This document shows, one piece after another, positions 20,578-32,943 of a stretch of DNA of 64,000 nucleotides. Within the stretch, counting starts at the first letter, position 1. Each line of letters begins with the position of its first letter. The translations under genes were made by a program, and so were the position numbers. A model generated the notes under the pieces. The model saw nothing but the letters and a program-made list of their open reading frames with translations. It did no database searches and was not told the origin of the DNA. The stretch is from Streptomyces sp. L2. Lineage in GTDB: Bacteria; Actinomycetota; Actinomycetes; Streptomycetales; Streptomycetaceae. Location: assembly GCF_004124325.1 (NCBI RefSeq), contig NZ_QBDT01000001.1, positions 2,294,001 through 2,358,000 of the forward strand. Reading direction: 5' to 3'.

Positions 20578-21837
20578 TCACCCGAGGGTTCGGGCAGCCA
20601 CGCCGAGACTCGCGTGATGCCGTTCCATCTCCTGGACGAACTCCCTTCCGGAGGGGGTAAGTTCATCGGATCCGCGGAGGATGGACAAGGCTTTGCCGAC
20701 CTGATCCCAGTGCGTGTCGAACTCACGCTCGGACCGAGGGCGCCGGCCCCGGCCCAGACCGGCCCCCGCGCGGGCCCTGCTCCACAGGTCGGCGAGTGCG
20801 AGGTGCGCGTACACGCCCTGGAGCACGCCGGGCACCGGGCGCGGGTCGGTGCGCCAGCCCACCCGGTACCGGGCGCCGCCCGCCCGGTGCAGCGGCACCA
20901 GTTCGTGCAGGGAGGCCAGTTTCGTGTGCTGGGTCTCGTGCACCAGGGTCACGGCCAGGTCGTCGGGCTCGCGGGGCAACTGGCTCAGCAGTGCGCCGGG
21001 GGCGGCCCGGAGGGTGGCGCTCATGGGCGGACCGGCGGTGCGCCCCGAGGGCGCGAGGGGCACCACGGCCCGCAGGACGGCCCCGGTCTCCGCCGCGCGG
21101 CCGGGGTCGGTGGCCGCGAGCAGCGCCTGCGCGGCCCGCCACCGCTCGGCCCACCCCACCGGGTCGGAGTCGGGACGCTCGGCGGCGGGCAGCGCGTCGG
21201 GCCCGATGCCACGGTCCGGCACGCGGTAGGGGTCCAGGTCTTCGAGTACGACGGCGCTGCCGGGCAGCGTGTGCAGCCCCTGCCAGCCGACGCCCGCGCC
21301 CGGTCCGGGGCAGGTGAACCGGACCCCGGCGAGGCCGTCCGCGTCCTCGACCCGCGCCGCCCCGGCGACGCCGCGGACCCGGACCCGTCGCGACGGACAG
21401 CTCAGCACGCCGAGACCGGGCAGCACGAACCGGCCGGAGGGCACGTCGAGTTCGCGGTCGACGGGGCAGCCGGCGCGTACGGCGGCGGCAGCGGCGAGCC
21501 CGCTCAGATGCGCCAGCCGCGCGGCCAGGGCCGGGCCTTCCGGCGCGGCCAGCGTCTCGGTGAGCCAGGCGCCGGTCATCGGGTAGTCGAGCAGGTCGCG
21601 GACGGCCGCCGGATCGGTGCGCTCGGCCCGCTCCAGCAGCGCCCAGTCGTCGTCGAAGCGGCGGCGGACGGCCGGGGCGAGCGAGGCGACGCAGCCATCG
21701 ACGCGGACCAGGACCGCCTTCAGGAGCAGCAGGCGACGCGCGTGGAGTGCGGCACGCAGTGCCTCGGTGCCGCCCGGCGTGGGGCGGGTCCTCGCGAGTT
21801 CCCTGATGAGTACGGAGGTGTCGGTCGCCAGGGTCAT
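20578..21837 (-). CDS. HExxH-type peptide beta-hydroxylase-like protein
   Basis: This 419-residue protein carries LVHETQHTKLASLHELVPL at about residues 305-323: a His-Glu-x-x-His motif in the context of the family once called 'HEXXH motif-containing putative peptide modification protein' and now viewed as 2-oxoglutarate-dependent RiPP beta-hydroxylases. The N-terminal 250 residues are helical and Ala/Leu/Arg-rich without another clear domain. Its ATG at 21835-21837 overlaps the stop of the FxsA-like gene (ATGA), so the pair is translationally coupled and the peptide is the obvious candidate substrate. Hydroxylation here is inference from family and context. Confidence 0.8.
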   Translation of the reverse strand: MTLATDTSVLIRELARTRPTPGGTEALRAALHARRLLLLKAVLVRVDGCVASLAPAVRRRFDDDWALLERAERTDPAAVRDLLDYPMTGAWLTETLAAPEGPALAARLAHLSGLAAAAAVRAGCPVDRELDVPSGRFVLPGLGVLSCPSRRVRVRGVAGAARVEDADGLAGVRFTCPGPGAGVGWQGLHTLPGSAVVLEDLDPYRVPDRGIGPDALPAAERPDSDPVGWAERWRAAQALLAATDPGRAAETGAVLRAVVPLAPSGRTAGPPMSATLRAAPGALLSQLPREPDDLAVTLVHETQHTKLASLHELVPLHRAGGARYRVGWRTDPRPVPGVLQGVYAHLALADLWSRARAGAGLGRGRRPRSEREFDTHWDQVGKALSILRGSDELTPSGREFVQEMERHHASLGVAARTLG

Positions 21838-22118
21838 CCCCGGCTGCCCTCGCCCTCGGCCGGCGCGCCACGTCCGGCCGGAAACGTACGGTCGTCCGGG
21901 CCAGCCGGGGCGGCGGAGGGCTGGGCCGGGTCCTCGCCGACGTACCAGACGTCCGTGGGCCCGGCCGGGGCGCTCAGCACCTCGGCCACCGCCGTCAGCA
22001 GGCCGGGATCGTCCCTGGCGCGCAATGTCCGCAGGTCGACGGCGGTGAGGCCGGTCAGGAGCGCGGTCCGGCCGGGGTCCTCGCCGGGTCCGGCCGCTGC
22101 CTTCCTGTGCTCCGCCAC
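21834..22118 (-). CDS. Small FxsA-like peptide, candidate RiPP precursor
   Basis: This 94-residue protein starts at GTG 22116-22118, which has an excellent GGGAGGAG six bases upstream; an ATG at 22137-22139 is possible but has no such site. Residues 20-48 (LLTGLTAVDLRTLRARDDPG, then LLTAVAEVL) resemble the leader helix of FxSxx-COOH (FxsA) precursors. The tail is Pro/Ala/Gly/Asp-rich with one aromatic patch (DVWYVGED) and one TFPAG. It lacks the C-terminal Phe-x-Ser-x-x that defines FxsA. Direct coupling to the HExxH gene suggests a precursor or regulatory peptide. The similarity is judged by eye. Confidence 0.65.
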   Translation of the reverse strand: MAEHRKAAAGPGEDPGRTALLTGLTAVDLRTLRARDDPGLLTAVAEVLSAPAGPTDVWYVGEDPAQPSAAPAGPDDRTFPAGRGAPAEGEGSRG

Positions 22119-22242
22119 CCTCGGCTCCTCCCTGCCCATGCCCGCCCCGCACGGCCACAACGGCTGCCCAGTTCTTCCCGACGCGGCGAACTCAGAAACA
22201 CTCAATCGATCAACTCCGGTCACGGCCGGTCGACTTGGTTCC

Positions 22243-25200
22243 TCATTCGGTCCACGCGTACCACGGTGGTGCGATCCGGGCCCAGTCCTCCTGTGGCATC
22301 CCCCGTGCTCCACCCTGTCGTCCTCCCTCCGAGGCCAGTTCCTGTGCCGTTGTGCGGGTGTGTTCCACGTCCGTCCAGTCGACCTCGCGCAGCGCGCCGA
22401 CCAGGCGTTGCCATTGCTCGTGCGCGGCCCGGAACGCCTCCTGGGCCGCGCCCGGCCGGCCCATCAGGGCCAGCACCGCCCCGCTTCCGTGCCGGGCCCG
22501 GGCCGCCGTGACGGAGCCGGGATCGGCGCCGTGCGCGGCCTGCGCCTCCCGCTCGGCGTTCTCGTACGCCTGCAGCGCCTCCATCAGCACCGGGGCGCCC
22601 GCCTGGTGCCAGCCCTCCAGCCGTACCCGCCCCAACTGCAGCCACACCTCGGCCCGTACGGCGGCGTCGGCGGCGGCGCGGACGGCCTGGCCGAGGAGGT
22701 GCCGGCTCTCGAACAGGTCGGGCAGGAAGCCGAGATGACGGAACCGCTGGGCCAGCGCACTGCCCACGAGCCCCTGCAGCCGCCCCCGCGCGGCCGACCT
22801 GGCCGGCAGCGACTTCAGCGCCTCGCGCAGCACCTGCTCGGCCCGGTCGACGACACCGGCGCCGTCCCGCGCCGAGGCACGGCGGAGCAACGACTCGCCC
22901 CAGGCGACGAGCAGCCGGCCCCGCACCGCGCTGTCGACGGGCGCCAGCCGCACGGCCCGCTCGTAGGCCGCGTCCGCCCGGGCCGCCTCCCCGGCCGCGT
23001 CGTGGAACGCGCCCGAGGCGGCGAGAGCGGGCACCAGCAGGGCGGGGTCGTCCCCCGCGGCCCGCTCGGCCCGCTCCAGCGCCGCCCGCGTCTCCCCGTC
23101 GTCGGCTCCGGCCCCGCGCAGCGCACGCGCCAGATCCAGCAGAGCGCTCCCGCGTACGCCGTCCTCGCCCCCCTCGACCTCCAACACGGCACAGGCCTCC
23201 CGGAGCTCGGGTATGGCGGCACCCGCCCGCCGCAGGTCCAGCAGAATCCGCCCGCGCGACAGCAACCGCGAACGGTGAGCGCCTATGACCCAGGGGTCGG
23301 GCGAGGACACGGGGCCGGGTGAGGACACGGACGCGTCCACGGCGGTGCCGGGCCGGGCACCGGCAGGCTCACCCGAGGCCGCACCGCCGGACACCGGCGC
23401 GTCCCCCTGCCCGCTCCCGCTGCCGCCGGCCGACCCCTCCGATCCCGCCTGCGCGGCTCTTCTCGGGGCCTCTCCGGGACCGCGCCGGGACGCCTGCCCC
23501 TGCGCGACGGCATCCCGGGACGCGGACAGCCCACCCTGCCCGTCGCCGAACGACCCGGCAGTGCCACCTCCCTCCCCCGCGCCCGAAGCGCTCCCCGAGC
23601 CATGCGGAGCAGCCCCGCCGAGGTCACCGGAGCGCTCCCGGCTCAGCCCGCCGTCGCCCGACCCCGGCCCGTCGCCCTCCTCCTCACCGAACGGCCCGGC
23701 AGAGGCGCCCCTCTCCCCCGCGCCCGCATCCGCGTCCTCGACGGAGCCGCGCGGGGCGATCCCGCCGGAGCCGTCGTGTCCGGGAGTGGCGCCGCCCGAT
23801 CCGGGGCGGTCGTCCTCGGCGGCGCCCCGGGCGGGCGGCCCGGTGGAGTCGTGGCGCTCGTCGGTGTCGTCGTGCCGTGCCGCGGTGACCGGTTCCGTTC
23901 TCTCCGCGAGCCAGGTCCAGGCTCGGGCGGTCACCGTCGGCCAGGGTGGGGTCGTGGGGTCCAGGGCGGTCAGGGCTGATGTGAGGTGGTCCGGTTCGGC
24001 GGTGAGGTGCCACAGGTCGCGGCGGCAGGCAGCCAGTTCCAGGGCGGCGTCGGCCTGTTCGCGGGTGTCGGCGGGGGCCGACGCGTGGGCGGCGGCGAGT
24101 TCGGTGACGGCCTCGCGGAGCAGGGTCGCACGCTGCCCCGCGGCACGGGTCGCCGCCGTACCCGCCTCGGCGCGCAGGACGCGGCCGAGGACCAGGCGGA
24201 CCCGGGCCCCGGAGTCCGGCGGTCCGCCGGTAGCGGAGGCCTCCGCCGCCGCACGGGCGTGGTCGCGGGCGTGCCGCAGCACCTCGGGGTCGCCCAGGCG
24301 CCGCCACTGGTCGAGAAGCCGCTCCGCCTGCGTCAGCGGGTCGGGCGGGACCAACTCGGGCAGGTAGAAGCGCAGGACACGGGCCGGGATGCGGGCGAAC
24401 AGCTCGGCCTCCATATTGCCGCCGCCCTCCTGGTCGCCCACGCCGCCGGGTACGGCCCCGGAGGCCGGGCCGTGGTCGGCCAGCCGGGCCGCGGCGAGGG
24501 CGGCGAAGTTGCGCGTGCCCCTGCCGAAGTGCCGCTCCACATACGCCGAGCAGTGCTTCAGGACGAGCCCGGCGGTGTCCTGGTCGAGGGAGGCGAGGAG
24601 CAGATCCTGCACCCGGCCGGGATAGGCGAAGCAGGGCTGGTCGTCGGTGCCGGGCAGTTGCCGGAGCAGCCCGCCCAGCAGGACCTCGGCCAGTTCCATC
24701 GGCCCCGTGTCGGGCAGCATGGCCCGCTGGACGAGCTGCATCACGGGCAGGGTGAGCGGGGCGGCGGCGAGGTAGACGGCGAGGCGCAGCGCGCCGGGTG
24801 AGGCACCGGCGCGGAAGGCACGCAGCAGGTCGTCCTCGCTGCGCGGTGCGGCCGGCGGAACGGGTGCCGCGGCCGCCGTACCGGGGCGGGTCACCCCGGC
24901 CCAGGCGCGTTCGGTGGTGGGCCCGGTGCCCGCGAGTAGCCGGGCGAAGGCCTCGAAGGCCTCCGGGGTGGGTTGCAGCACCGGTACCGGACGGGCGTCG
25001 GGCGCCGGTTCCTCCCAGGGCTCGTCGTCGGGGAGGAACTCCATGCGTCCGCCCACCTCCGCGGCGCGGACCAGCATCCCGGGCTCGGCGGGCAGCGCGG
25101 TGCGGCCCCACAGCCGGGGCGGCAGCGGCTGGACGACGGCCAGCGGGGCGGTGCGCGGCCACGCGTGCAGCAGCCGCTGCGCGGTGCCGTTCTGCCACAG

Positions 25201-26031
25201 CGGCCCCACGCAGTCGCTGACGACGAAGGTGATCCGGCGCCCGGTGGGGTCGTGCAGTTCGTCGGCCGAGCGCAGCCGGGTGTGCCGGCCGGGCCCGGCG
25301 GTCGTACCGACGACGGGGGCGCCCACGTCGTCGGCGTACAGGTGGTGGACGCGTACGGAGGCGAACGCGCCGGACTGCTGGCAGGCCTGGCGCAGTTCCT
25401 CGACGAGCCGCCCCCACACGGCCATGGCGGGCCCGGTGTCCATGAGCAGCTGGACGTCGCAGCGCCGGCGGCGGCCGGGGCGGGTGACGGGGAGCAGGAT
25501 GCCGCTGGCGGCGGCGCGTTCGGCGGTGGCCTCCTCGTCGATCCGCTCGTCCTGGACCCTGGCGGGGCCGACCCGGTAGCGGCCGAGCGCGCGCAGCGCC
25601 TTCTCCAGTCCGAGCAGGCCGGGCAGGGCGCCGGCGGAGGGCGCGCGGACGGGGAACGCGGCGGGGGCGCCGTCGGACGGCGCGGAGGGGAGGCCGGGGC
25701 GCGGGGCGGGTCCGGGGGCGTGGAGGGGGACGGGGGCGGCGGGGCCGTCCCCGCCGGGCGGCGGCGGAGCGGGATCGGGCCGCGCCGGGGAGCCGGACGG
25801 TAACTCGCCTGTTCCGGAGGGGTGTTGCCGCCCCGACCCCGGCGCGTCACGGGCCGACGCCCCCGCCCCCGGCTCGGCCGATGCCCTTGCCTCCGCCTCG
25901 GCCGCCGTCTCCGCCGCCGCCTCGCCGAGCCGCCGGGCCAGCCAGACCGCGTCCGCCACGTCCTCGACGGTGGGGTCGAGCCCGCCCTGGCGCAGCTTGC
26001 CGATCAGCTCGTCCAGGCGCATCCCGGGCAT
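22243..26031 (-). CDS. SAV_2336-like vWA/TPR protein of the conflict block
   Basis: This 1262-residue protein starts with [20 protein letters not shown], typical of the SAV_2336 N-terminal family. A Pro/Ala-rich linker follows, then a vWA-like fold at about 195-330: [20 protein letters not shown] has the first Asp of a degenerate MIDAS, and [11 protein letters not shown] the second acidic position. Residues 400-740 are helical. Residues 750-930 are a Gly/Ser/Ala/Glu low-complexity linker, and 940-1262 are TPR-like repeats ([40 protein letters not shown]). It lies 7 bp after the MoxR ATPase gene, and the vWA plus MoxR pairing is a recurrent partnership. Its function in the cell is unknown; scaffold or signal relay is likely. 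Confidence 0.8.
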   Translation of the reverse strand: MPGMRLDELIGKLRQGGLDPTVEDVADAVWLARRLGEAAAETAAEAEARASAEPGAGASARDAPGSGRQHPSGTGELPSGSPARPDPAPPPPGGDGPAAPVPLHAPGPAPRPGLPSAPSDGAPAAFPVRAPSAGALPGLLGLEKALRALGRYRVGPARVQDERIDEEATAERAAASGILLPVTRPGRRRRCDVQLLMDTGPAMAVWGRLVEELRQACQQSGAFASVRVHHLYADDVGAPVVGTTAGPGRHTRLRSADELHDPTGRRITFVVSDCVGPLWQNGTAQRLLHAWPRTAPLAVVQPLPPRLWGRTALPAEPGMLVRAAEVGGRMEFLPDDEPWEEPAPDARPVPVLQPTPEAFEAFARLLAGTGPTTERAWAGVTRPGTAAAAPVPPAAPRSEDDLLRAFRAGASPGALRLAVYLAAAPLTLPVMQLVQRAMLPDTGPMELAEVLLGGLLRQLPGTDDQPCFAYPGRVQDLLLASLDQDTAGLVLKHCSAYVERHFGRGTRNFAALAAARLADHGPASGAVPGGVGDQEGGGNMEAELFARIPARVLRFYLPELVPPDPLTQAERLLDQWRRLGDPEVLRHARDHARAAAEASATGGPPDSGARVRLVLGRVLRAEAGTAATRAAGQRATLLREAVTELAAAHASAPADTREQADAALELAACRRDLWHLTAEPDHLTSALTALDPTTPPWPTVTARAWTWLAERTEPVTAARHDDTDERHDSTGPPARGAAEDDRPGSGGATPGHDGSGGIAPRGSVEDADAGAGERGASAGPFGEEEGDGPGSGDGGLSRERSGDLGGAAPHGSGSASGAGEGGGTAGSFGDGQGGLSASRDAVAQGQASRRGPGEAPRRAAQAGSEGSAGGSGSGQGDAPVSGGAASGEPAGARPGTAVDASVSSPGPVSSPDPWVIGAHRSRLLSRGRILLDLRRAGAAIPELREACAVLEVEGGEDGVRGSALLDLARALRGAGADDGETRAALERAERAAGDDPALLVPALAASGAFHDAAGEAARADAAYERAVRLAPVDSAVRGRLLVAWGESLLRRASARDGAGVVDRAEQVLREALKSLPARSAARGRLQGLVGSALAQRFRHLGFLPDLFESRHLLGQAVRAAADAAVRAEVWLQLGRVRLEGWHQAGAPVLMEALQAYENAEREAQAAHGADPGSVTAARARHGSGAVLALMGRPGAAQEAFRAAHEQWQRLVGALREVDWTDVEHTRTTAQELASEGGRQGGARGMPQEDWARIAPPWYAWTE

Positions 26032-26038
26032 CCGTCCC

Positions 26039-27055
26039 TCACCTCGTACGGTCGAGCGGCTGCATGAGCATCTCGGCGATCCGCTCCCGCGTGAGGCTCT
26101 GCGCCCGCGGGTCGTGCTGGGTGAGGAAGAGTGCGTTGAGGAGCTGGTCGGCGGCGAGCACCTCGCCGGGTTCGCGCTCCAGGAACCGGCGGATCAGATC
26201 GGCGCCGGCGGCCACGCCCTCCGCGCCGAGGTGCGCCTCGACCATGGCGGTGAGCTGCTCCTCGCCGGGCGGGTCCAGCTCCAGCTGGACGCAGCGGCGC
26301 AGCAGCGGGGCGGGGAAGTCGCGTTCACCGTTCGAAGTCAGAACGATCACCGGGAACGCGGTGCAGGCGACCCGACCGCCCTGCACGGCGACCCGTTCGC
26401 CGTCGTCGGTGAGTACCTCCACGACGGGTTCCCGGTCGGCCAGCCGCTCCAGCTCGGGTACCGCGAACTCGCCCTCCTCCAGGGTGTTCAGGAGGTCGTT
26501 GGGCAGGTCGAGGTCGCTCTTGTCGAGTTCGTCGATGAGCAGGACGCGTGGCTCGGCGGCGGGCAGCAGCGCGGTGCCGAGCGGGCCGAGCCGGATGTAC
26601 GAGCCGATGCCGGGCGCGGCCTCAGCGGCCCCGTCCCCGCCCCGGGCGCGCTCCAGCTGCACGTCCTGGAGGCGGCCTATCGCGTCGTACCGGTACAGGC
26701 CGTCCTGAAGGGTCGTACGGCTGACGATGGGCCAGCGCAGCACCCTGCCCAGGCCGAGTTCGTGCGCGATCGCGTAGGCGAGCGTCGACTTGCCGGTGCC
26801 CGGATTGCCGGTGACCAGCAGGGGCCGGCGCAGGTAGAGGGCCGCGTTGACGGCGTCGACCTCGGCGGGCCGGGGCGCGTAGCTCTCGACCATGCGGCGG
26901 CGCACGCCGAGCCGACGGGCGCTGCTGGGGTCCTCGGGACCGGACTCCCCGCCCTCCCGGGAGGCGGCGAAGTCGCGCCAGGGCGGCGGCGCCGGCAACC
27001 GCCGTACGCCGTCGTGCGGCTGACCCACTCCGCGGTAGATCCGCCAGTCGTTCAC
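26039..27055 (-). CDS. MoxR-family AAA+ ATPase
   Basis: This 338-residue ATPase has Walker [21 protein letters not shown] (about 81-100), Walker [21 protein letters not shown] and sensor 1 [20 protein letters not shown]. The N-terminus ([20 protein letters not shown]) is shared by MoxR proteins in vWA-MoxR-VMAP systems. MoxR ATPases act as chaperone-like remodelers of partner proteins, often with a vWA protein. The GTG at 27053-27055 has GGGAGGAG upstream; no ATG lies nearby in frame. The neighbouring vWA-like protein is the expected partner. Confidence 0.9.
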   Translation of the reverse strand: MNDWRIYRGVGQPHDGVRRLPAPPPWRDFAASREGGESGPEDPSSARRLGVRRRMVESYAPRPAEVDAVNAALYLRRPLLVTGNPGTGKSTLAYAIAHELGLGRVLRWPIVSRTTLQDGLYRYDAIGRLQDVQLERARGGDGAAEAAPGIGSYIRLGPLGTALLPAAEPRVLLIDELDKSDLDLPNDLLNTLEEGEFAVPELERLADREPVVEVLTDDGERVAVQGGRVACTAFPVIVLTSNGERDFPAPLLRRCVQLELDPPGEEQLTAMVEAHLGAEGVAAGADLIRRFLEREPGEVLAADQLLNALFLTQHDPRAQSLTRERIAEMLMQPLDRTR

Positions 27056-27237
27056 CTTGGGCTCCTCCCGGCTCTGGTGATCATGCAGCGGGTCCGGCCG
27101 TCCGACGTACGAGGCTACCGCCACCGGCCGTGCCTGCCGAGGTGCGACGTGCCCGGCGTTCCCGTTTCGTTGTGCGCGAAAGCCCTTGATCCGAGTGTGA
27201 GTTGACGGTAGGTCCGGTGGGTGCCCGGGGGCCCGGG

Positions 27238-29708
<2,471 letters not shown>

Positions 29709-29712
<4 letters not shown>

Positions 29713-30158
29713 ACGACGCCGGGGGCCGGGGATCCGGACGGTACGGCCCCCGCGTCCGCGCCGTCGCCGGCGGCAGCCGGACCGGTGGCGCCGGGGGTCC
29801 CGGCGGGTTCGGTCCAGGTCAGGGACACGTTCAGGGAGGACCGGCCGCCGCCCTCCGCGATGGCGCTCACGATCTTGCCGGACTGCGCGGTCAGTTCGAT
29901 GCCGAAGCTGACGGCCACCTCGACGGGTGCGGCGGTGTCGAGACCGGCGCGCAGGGAGCGCACGACGCCGCCGACGGTGCCGGCGAGTCCGTCGGCCAGG
30001 TCGATGACGCGGTCCCCGAGGCCCGTGTCCCAGAAGCCACCGCCGTCGTCGGTGTCGATGCCGGTGTCGGTGCCCGGGCGGCTCTCACCGGCCGTTCCGA
30101 TCCGGGCCCAGACGACGGTCCCGTCGTCGAGCCGTATGCGTTCGACTCCACCAGCCAT
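29709..30158 (-). CDS. Trypsin-co-occurring domain protein (CU044_2847 family)
   Basis: This 149-residue protein opens with RIRLDDGTVVWARIG and ends its core with VEVAVSFGIELTAQSGKIVS and SLNVSLTWTEP, the signature layout of the CU044_2847 family, also called trypsin-co-occurring domain 1. It has a disordered Gly/Ala/Pro tail. Its stop overlaps the start of the trypsin/VMAP gene (ATGA), fitting the family name. It is the first gene of the leftward block, so its 5' region should carry the main promoter. Its role is unknown; a regulator or substrate of the protease is plausible. Confidence 0.85.
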
Positions 30159-30273
30159 GACGCCCCCGTTCGCTGAATGGGAGCAGCAGGCTAACTCCGG
30201 AGGTTGCCGATCGGTACCGGGAAGGGTGACTACTCGTCATTCTTCGGCGGCACCCGGGAGGGCTGCGGCTCGT

Positions 30274-30453
30274 CTACTCGTCGTCCTCGTCGTCGAGCCG
30301 GGCGAGCCAGGTGGCCAGGCGCTCGACGGGCACCTCGAAGTCCGGGTTGAGGTCGACGAAGGTCCGCAGCTGCTCGGCCAGCCACTCGAAGGTGACTTCT
30401 TCCTCGCCCCGTCGCTTCTCCAACTCCTCGATGCCACGGTCGGTGAAGTACAT
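30274..30453 (-). CDS. Small conserved DUF6104-type protein
   Basis: This 59-residue acidic protein (MYFTDRGIEELEKRRGEEEV, ending in a run of Asp/Glu) is conserved and strand-coherent. It resembles short Streptomyces proteins of the DUF6104 type. The ATG at 30451-30453 has a GAGAG element upstream. No function is known. It lies between the conflict block and the divergent DUF4097/PadR operon, and is too short to carry a catalytic domain. A helix-rich fold is likely. Confidence 0.75.
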   Translation of the reverse strand: MYFTDRGIEELEKRRGEEEVTFEWLAEQLRTFVDLNPDFEVPVERLATWLARLDDEDDE

Positions 30454-30575
30454 GGGCGTCTCTCTTCTGCGTGCTGCGGCGTCCGGCCGGTGTCGGGTCA
30501 CGTCCAGCGTACGCAATGCCGTGGGGTGGGTTCGCCTCCCGGTCGGCGCCGGTCGCGCCCCTTCGAAAGGGTGAC

Positions 30576-30624
30576 TTGACTTTCCGTGACCGCGATATAT
30601 CGTGTTTCCCGGAGGACGCGATAT
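30576..30624. promoter_or_regulatory. Candidate promoter and palindromic operator of the DUF4097-padR operon
   Basis: TTGACT (30576-30581) could be a -35 element. It is followed by the perfect palindrome CGATATATCG (30593-30602), which would overlap the -10. A second CGCGATAT occurs at 30617-30624, repeating 30591-30598 at 26 bp. AT-rich palindromes near their own operon are typical PadR sites, so autoregulation by the downstream PadR protein is likely. Confidence 0.55.
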
Positions 30625-30702
30625 GGCGTGTCGTAGCCGTACGGCCTCCCTGTCCGTGCCCCGCCCTGTCTGCTGCCGCCTTGTCCGGCCGAGGAGGTCA
30701 CC

Positions 30703-31770
30703 ATGTCCGAGTGGTCCGTCGCCGAGCCCCAGAAGCTCACCTTCGACACCCCCGTGCACGACCTGCACGTGCGCATCGTCAACGGAACGGTGAACGTCGT
30801 GGGCACGGATGAGGGCCCCGCCAGGCTGGAGGTCTCGGACATCGAGGGCCCACCCCTGGTGGTCACCCAGAAGGGCGGCACGCTCACGGTGGCGTACGAC
30901 GACCTGCCGTGGAAGGGCTTCCTCAAATGGCTCGATCGCAGGGGCTGGCGCCGCAGCGCGGTGGTCTCCCTCGCGGTTCCGGCCGACACGCACGTGGAGG
31001 TGGGCGTGGTCGGCGCCGCGGCAGTGGTCTCCGGGCTGCGCGGCCGGGCGGCGGTCCAGGGAGTCACGGGTGACACCACGCTGGTCGGGCTCTCCGGTCC
31101 GGTCAAGGCCGACACCGTGTCCGGCAATCTGGAGGCCCAGGCGGTCACCGGCGATCTGCGGTTCAACTCGGTCTCGGGCGACCTGACCGTGGTCGAGGGC
31201 TCGGGCCCCTCCGTCCGCGCCGACTCGGTCAGCGGCTCCATGATCATCGACCTCGATCCGGACGGCCCGACCGATGTGCGGCTGACCAGCGTGTCCGGCG
31301 AGATCGCCATCCGGCTGCCGCATCCGGCGGACGCGGACGTCAAGGCGAACACCGCGAGCGGCACGATCTCCAACGCCTTCGAGGGCCTGAAGGTGCACGG
31401 CCAGTGGGGCGCGCACAAGATCACCGGACGCCTCGGCCAGGGCAACGGCAAGCTCCGGGCGACGACCGTCTCCGGCTCGATCGCCCTGCTCAGCCGGCCC
31501 TCGGCGGAGGACGACGGGGACGCCGCCTGGGAGACCGCGCCCCCGTCCCACCCCGCCCCGGCGCAGCCCACCGCCCCGGTGTCCGGTCCGCCGGCCCCCG
31601 CCAGAGACGATTCGGGCTCCGGCCGGGACTCCGACGGCACGGAAGCCGCCGCCGGGTCAGCAGGGTCCGCCGAGTCCACCGGGTCCACCGAGGCCGCCGA
31701 GGCCGCCGAGGCCGCCGAGACCGGCCCCGACGCCCCGGCCGGCGGCACGACCGACAAGAAGGTGCTCTGA
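30703..31770 (+). CDS. DUF4097 beta-solenoid protein
   Basis: This 355-residue protein has a DUF4097 domain (about 10-265), built of short repeats such as VSGNLEAQAVTGDLRFNSVS and VTGDTTLVGLSGPVKADTVS that predict a right-handed parallel beta-helix. There is no signal peptide and no membrane segment, so it is probably cytoplasmic. The last 85 residues are a Pro/Ser/Glu/Ala-rich disordered tail. It is followed after one base by a PadR regulator gene. DUF4097 proteins with PadR partners occur in envelope-stress loci of Gram-positive bacteria, but the specific role here is unknown. ATG 30703 is preceded by GAGGAGG-like sequence. Confidence 0.85.
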   Translation: MSEWSVAEPQKLTFDTPVHDLHVRIVNGTVNVVGTDEGPARLEVSDIEGPPLVVTQKGGTLTVAYDDLPWKGFLKWLDRRGWRRSAVVSLAVPADTHVEVGVVGAAAVVSGLRGRAAVQGVTGDTTLVGLSGPVKADTVSGNLEAQAVTGDLRFNSVSGDLTVVEGSGPSVRADSVSGSMIIDLDPDGPTDVRLTSVSGEIAIRLPHPADADVKANTASGTISNAFEGLKVHGQWGAHKITGRLGQGNGKLRATTVSGSIALLSRPSAEDDGDAAWETAPPSHPAPAQPTAPVSGPPAPARDDSGSGRDSDGTEAAAGSAGSAESTGSTEAAEAAEAAETGPDAPAGGTTDKKVL

Positions 31771-31771
31771 C

Positions 31772-32854
31772 ATGCCTCCCGTCTTCGCCCACGGCCGCCT
31801 GCGCCTCTACCTCCTCAAGCTGCTCGACGAGGCCCCGCGCCACGGCTACGAGGTGATCAGGCTCCTCGAAGAGCGCTTCCAGGGCCTGTACGCCCCCTCG
31901 GCGGGCACGGTCTACCCCCGGCTGGCCAAGCTGGAGGCCGAGGGCCTGGTCACGCACACCACCGAGGGCGGCCGCAAGGTCTACGCGATCACCGACGCCG
32001 GCCGTGCCGAACTGGCCGACCGCAGCGGTGAACTGGCCGACCTGGAGCTGGAGATCCGCGAGTCGGTCGCGGAACTCGCCGCCGAGATAAGGGCCGACGT
32101 GCGCGGCGCGGCCGGCGACCTGCGCCGTGAGATGCGCGCGGCGGCCTCCGAGGCCCGCAGCGGCGGCACCAAGGCGGCCGGCACCGGGGCGGGCCCCTTC
32201 GGGGACTACGGCGACCTCGGCGACCTCGGTGACAAGGAGTCCTGGAAGGCCGCCAAGGAGGAGATGCGCCGGGTCAAGCAGGAGTTGAAGGAGCAGGCCC
32301 GCCGCGCCAAGGACGAGAGCCGCCGGGCCCGCGAGGAGGCCCAGCGGGCCCGCCGCCAGGCCCAGGAGGCGCAGACGCAGGCCCGCGCCCAGGCGCAGGA
32401 GGAGATGCAGCGCATCGCCCGGCGGGTCCAGGACCGCGTCCAGGACCACTTCACCCGGGGTGACTGGCCGACGGGCGTGCGCGAGGGCCTGACCGAACTG
32501 GCCAAGGAGTTCGGCGAGTTCGGGAAGGAGGCCGGCAAGGAGTTCGGCAAGGACTGGGGCTTCGGCCGCCCACCGGGGGAACCGGGCGCCCACCGGAAGA
32601 CCCCGGACGCGGAGCCCGCCTATTCGGCGACCCCGGAGGACTTCCCGGCGGCCTACGAGCCGTCCTGGGCCCACGACGACCCCTCAAGCGACCCGGTCCG
32701 TGACCTGGACCGTCTCCTGGACCGCTTCCGGGACGACATCCGGGACGCGGCCCGCGACCACGGGGTCACCGCCGACCAGTTCCGTGACGCCCGCCGCCAC
32801 CTGTCGACGGCGGCGGCGCACATCGGGGCGATACTGCGCGCCCCGAAGGTGTGA
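31772..32854 (+). CDS. PadR-family regulator with long helical C-terminus
   Basis: This 360-residue protein has an N-terminal PadR winged helix (about 8-85; LLKLLDEAPRHGYEVIRLLE, PSAGTVYPRLAKLEAEGLVT). A very long charged helical region (about 100-235) is rich in Arg, Glu, Ala and Gln and predicts coiled coil. The C-terminal segment (DPVRDLDRLLDRFRDDIRDA) is another helix. It is about twice the length of ordinary PadR proteins, so the coiled coil may mediate oligomerisation or contact with the DUF4097 partner. The start follows the DUF4097 stop by one base. Confidence 0.9.
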   Translation: MPPVFAHGRLRLYLLKLLDEAPRHGYEVIRLLEERFQGLYAPSAGTVYPRLAKLEAEGLVTHTTEGGRKVYAITDAGRAELADRSGELADLELEIRESVAELAAEIRADVRGAAGDLRREMRAAASEARSGGTKAAGTGAGPFGDYGDLGDLGDKESWKAAKEEMRRVKQELKEQARRAKDESRRAREEAQRARRQAQEAQTQARAQAQEEMQRIARRVQDRVQDHFTRGDWPTGVREGLTELAKEFGEFGKEAGKEFGKDWGFGRPPGEPGAHRKTPDAEPAYSATPEDFPAAYEPSWAHDDPSSDPVRDLDRLLDRFRDDIRDAARDHGVTADQFRDARRHLSTAAAHIGAILRAPKV

Positions 32855-32881
32855 CCGGCAGGCCTGCGGCCATGAAGCGGC

Positions 32882-32921
32882 GGCGGGCCCGGTGATCCTC
32901 CCTCGGATCACCGGGCCCGCC
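32882..32921. terminator. 17-bp hairpin between convergent padR and dehydrogenase genes
   Basis: A perfect 17-bp stem (32882-32898 with 32905-32921, beginning GGCGGGCCCGG) encloses a 6-base loop. It sits between the PadR stop at 32854 and the dehydrogenase stop at 32944 and should end both transcripts. Confidence 0.85.
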
Positions 32922-32943
32922 CCCGAAGTCGCCCCGAGCGGCC

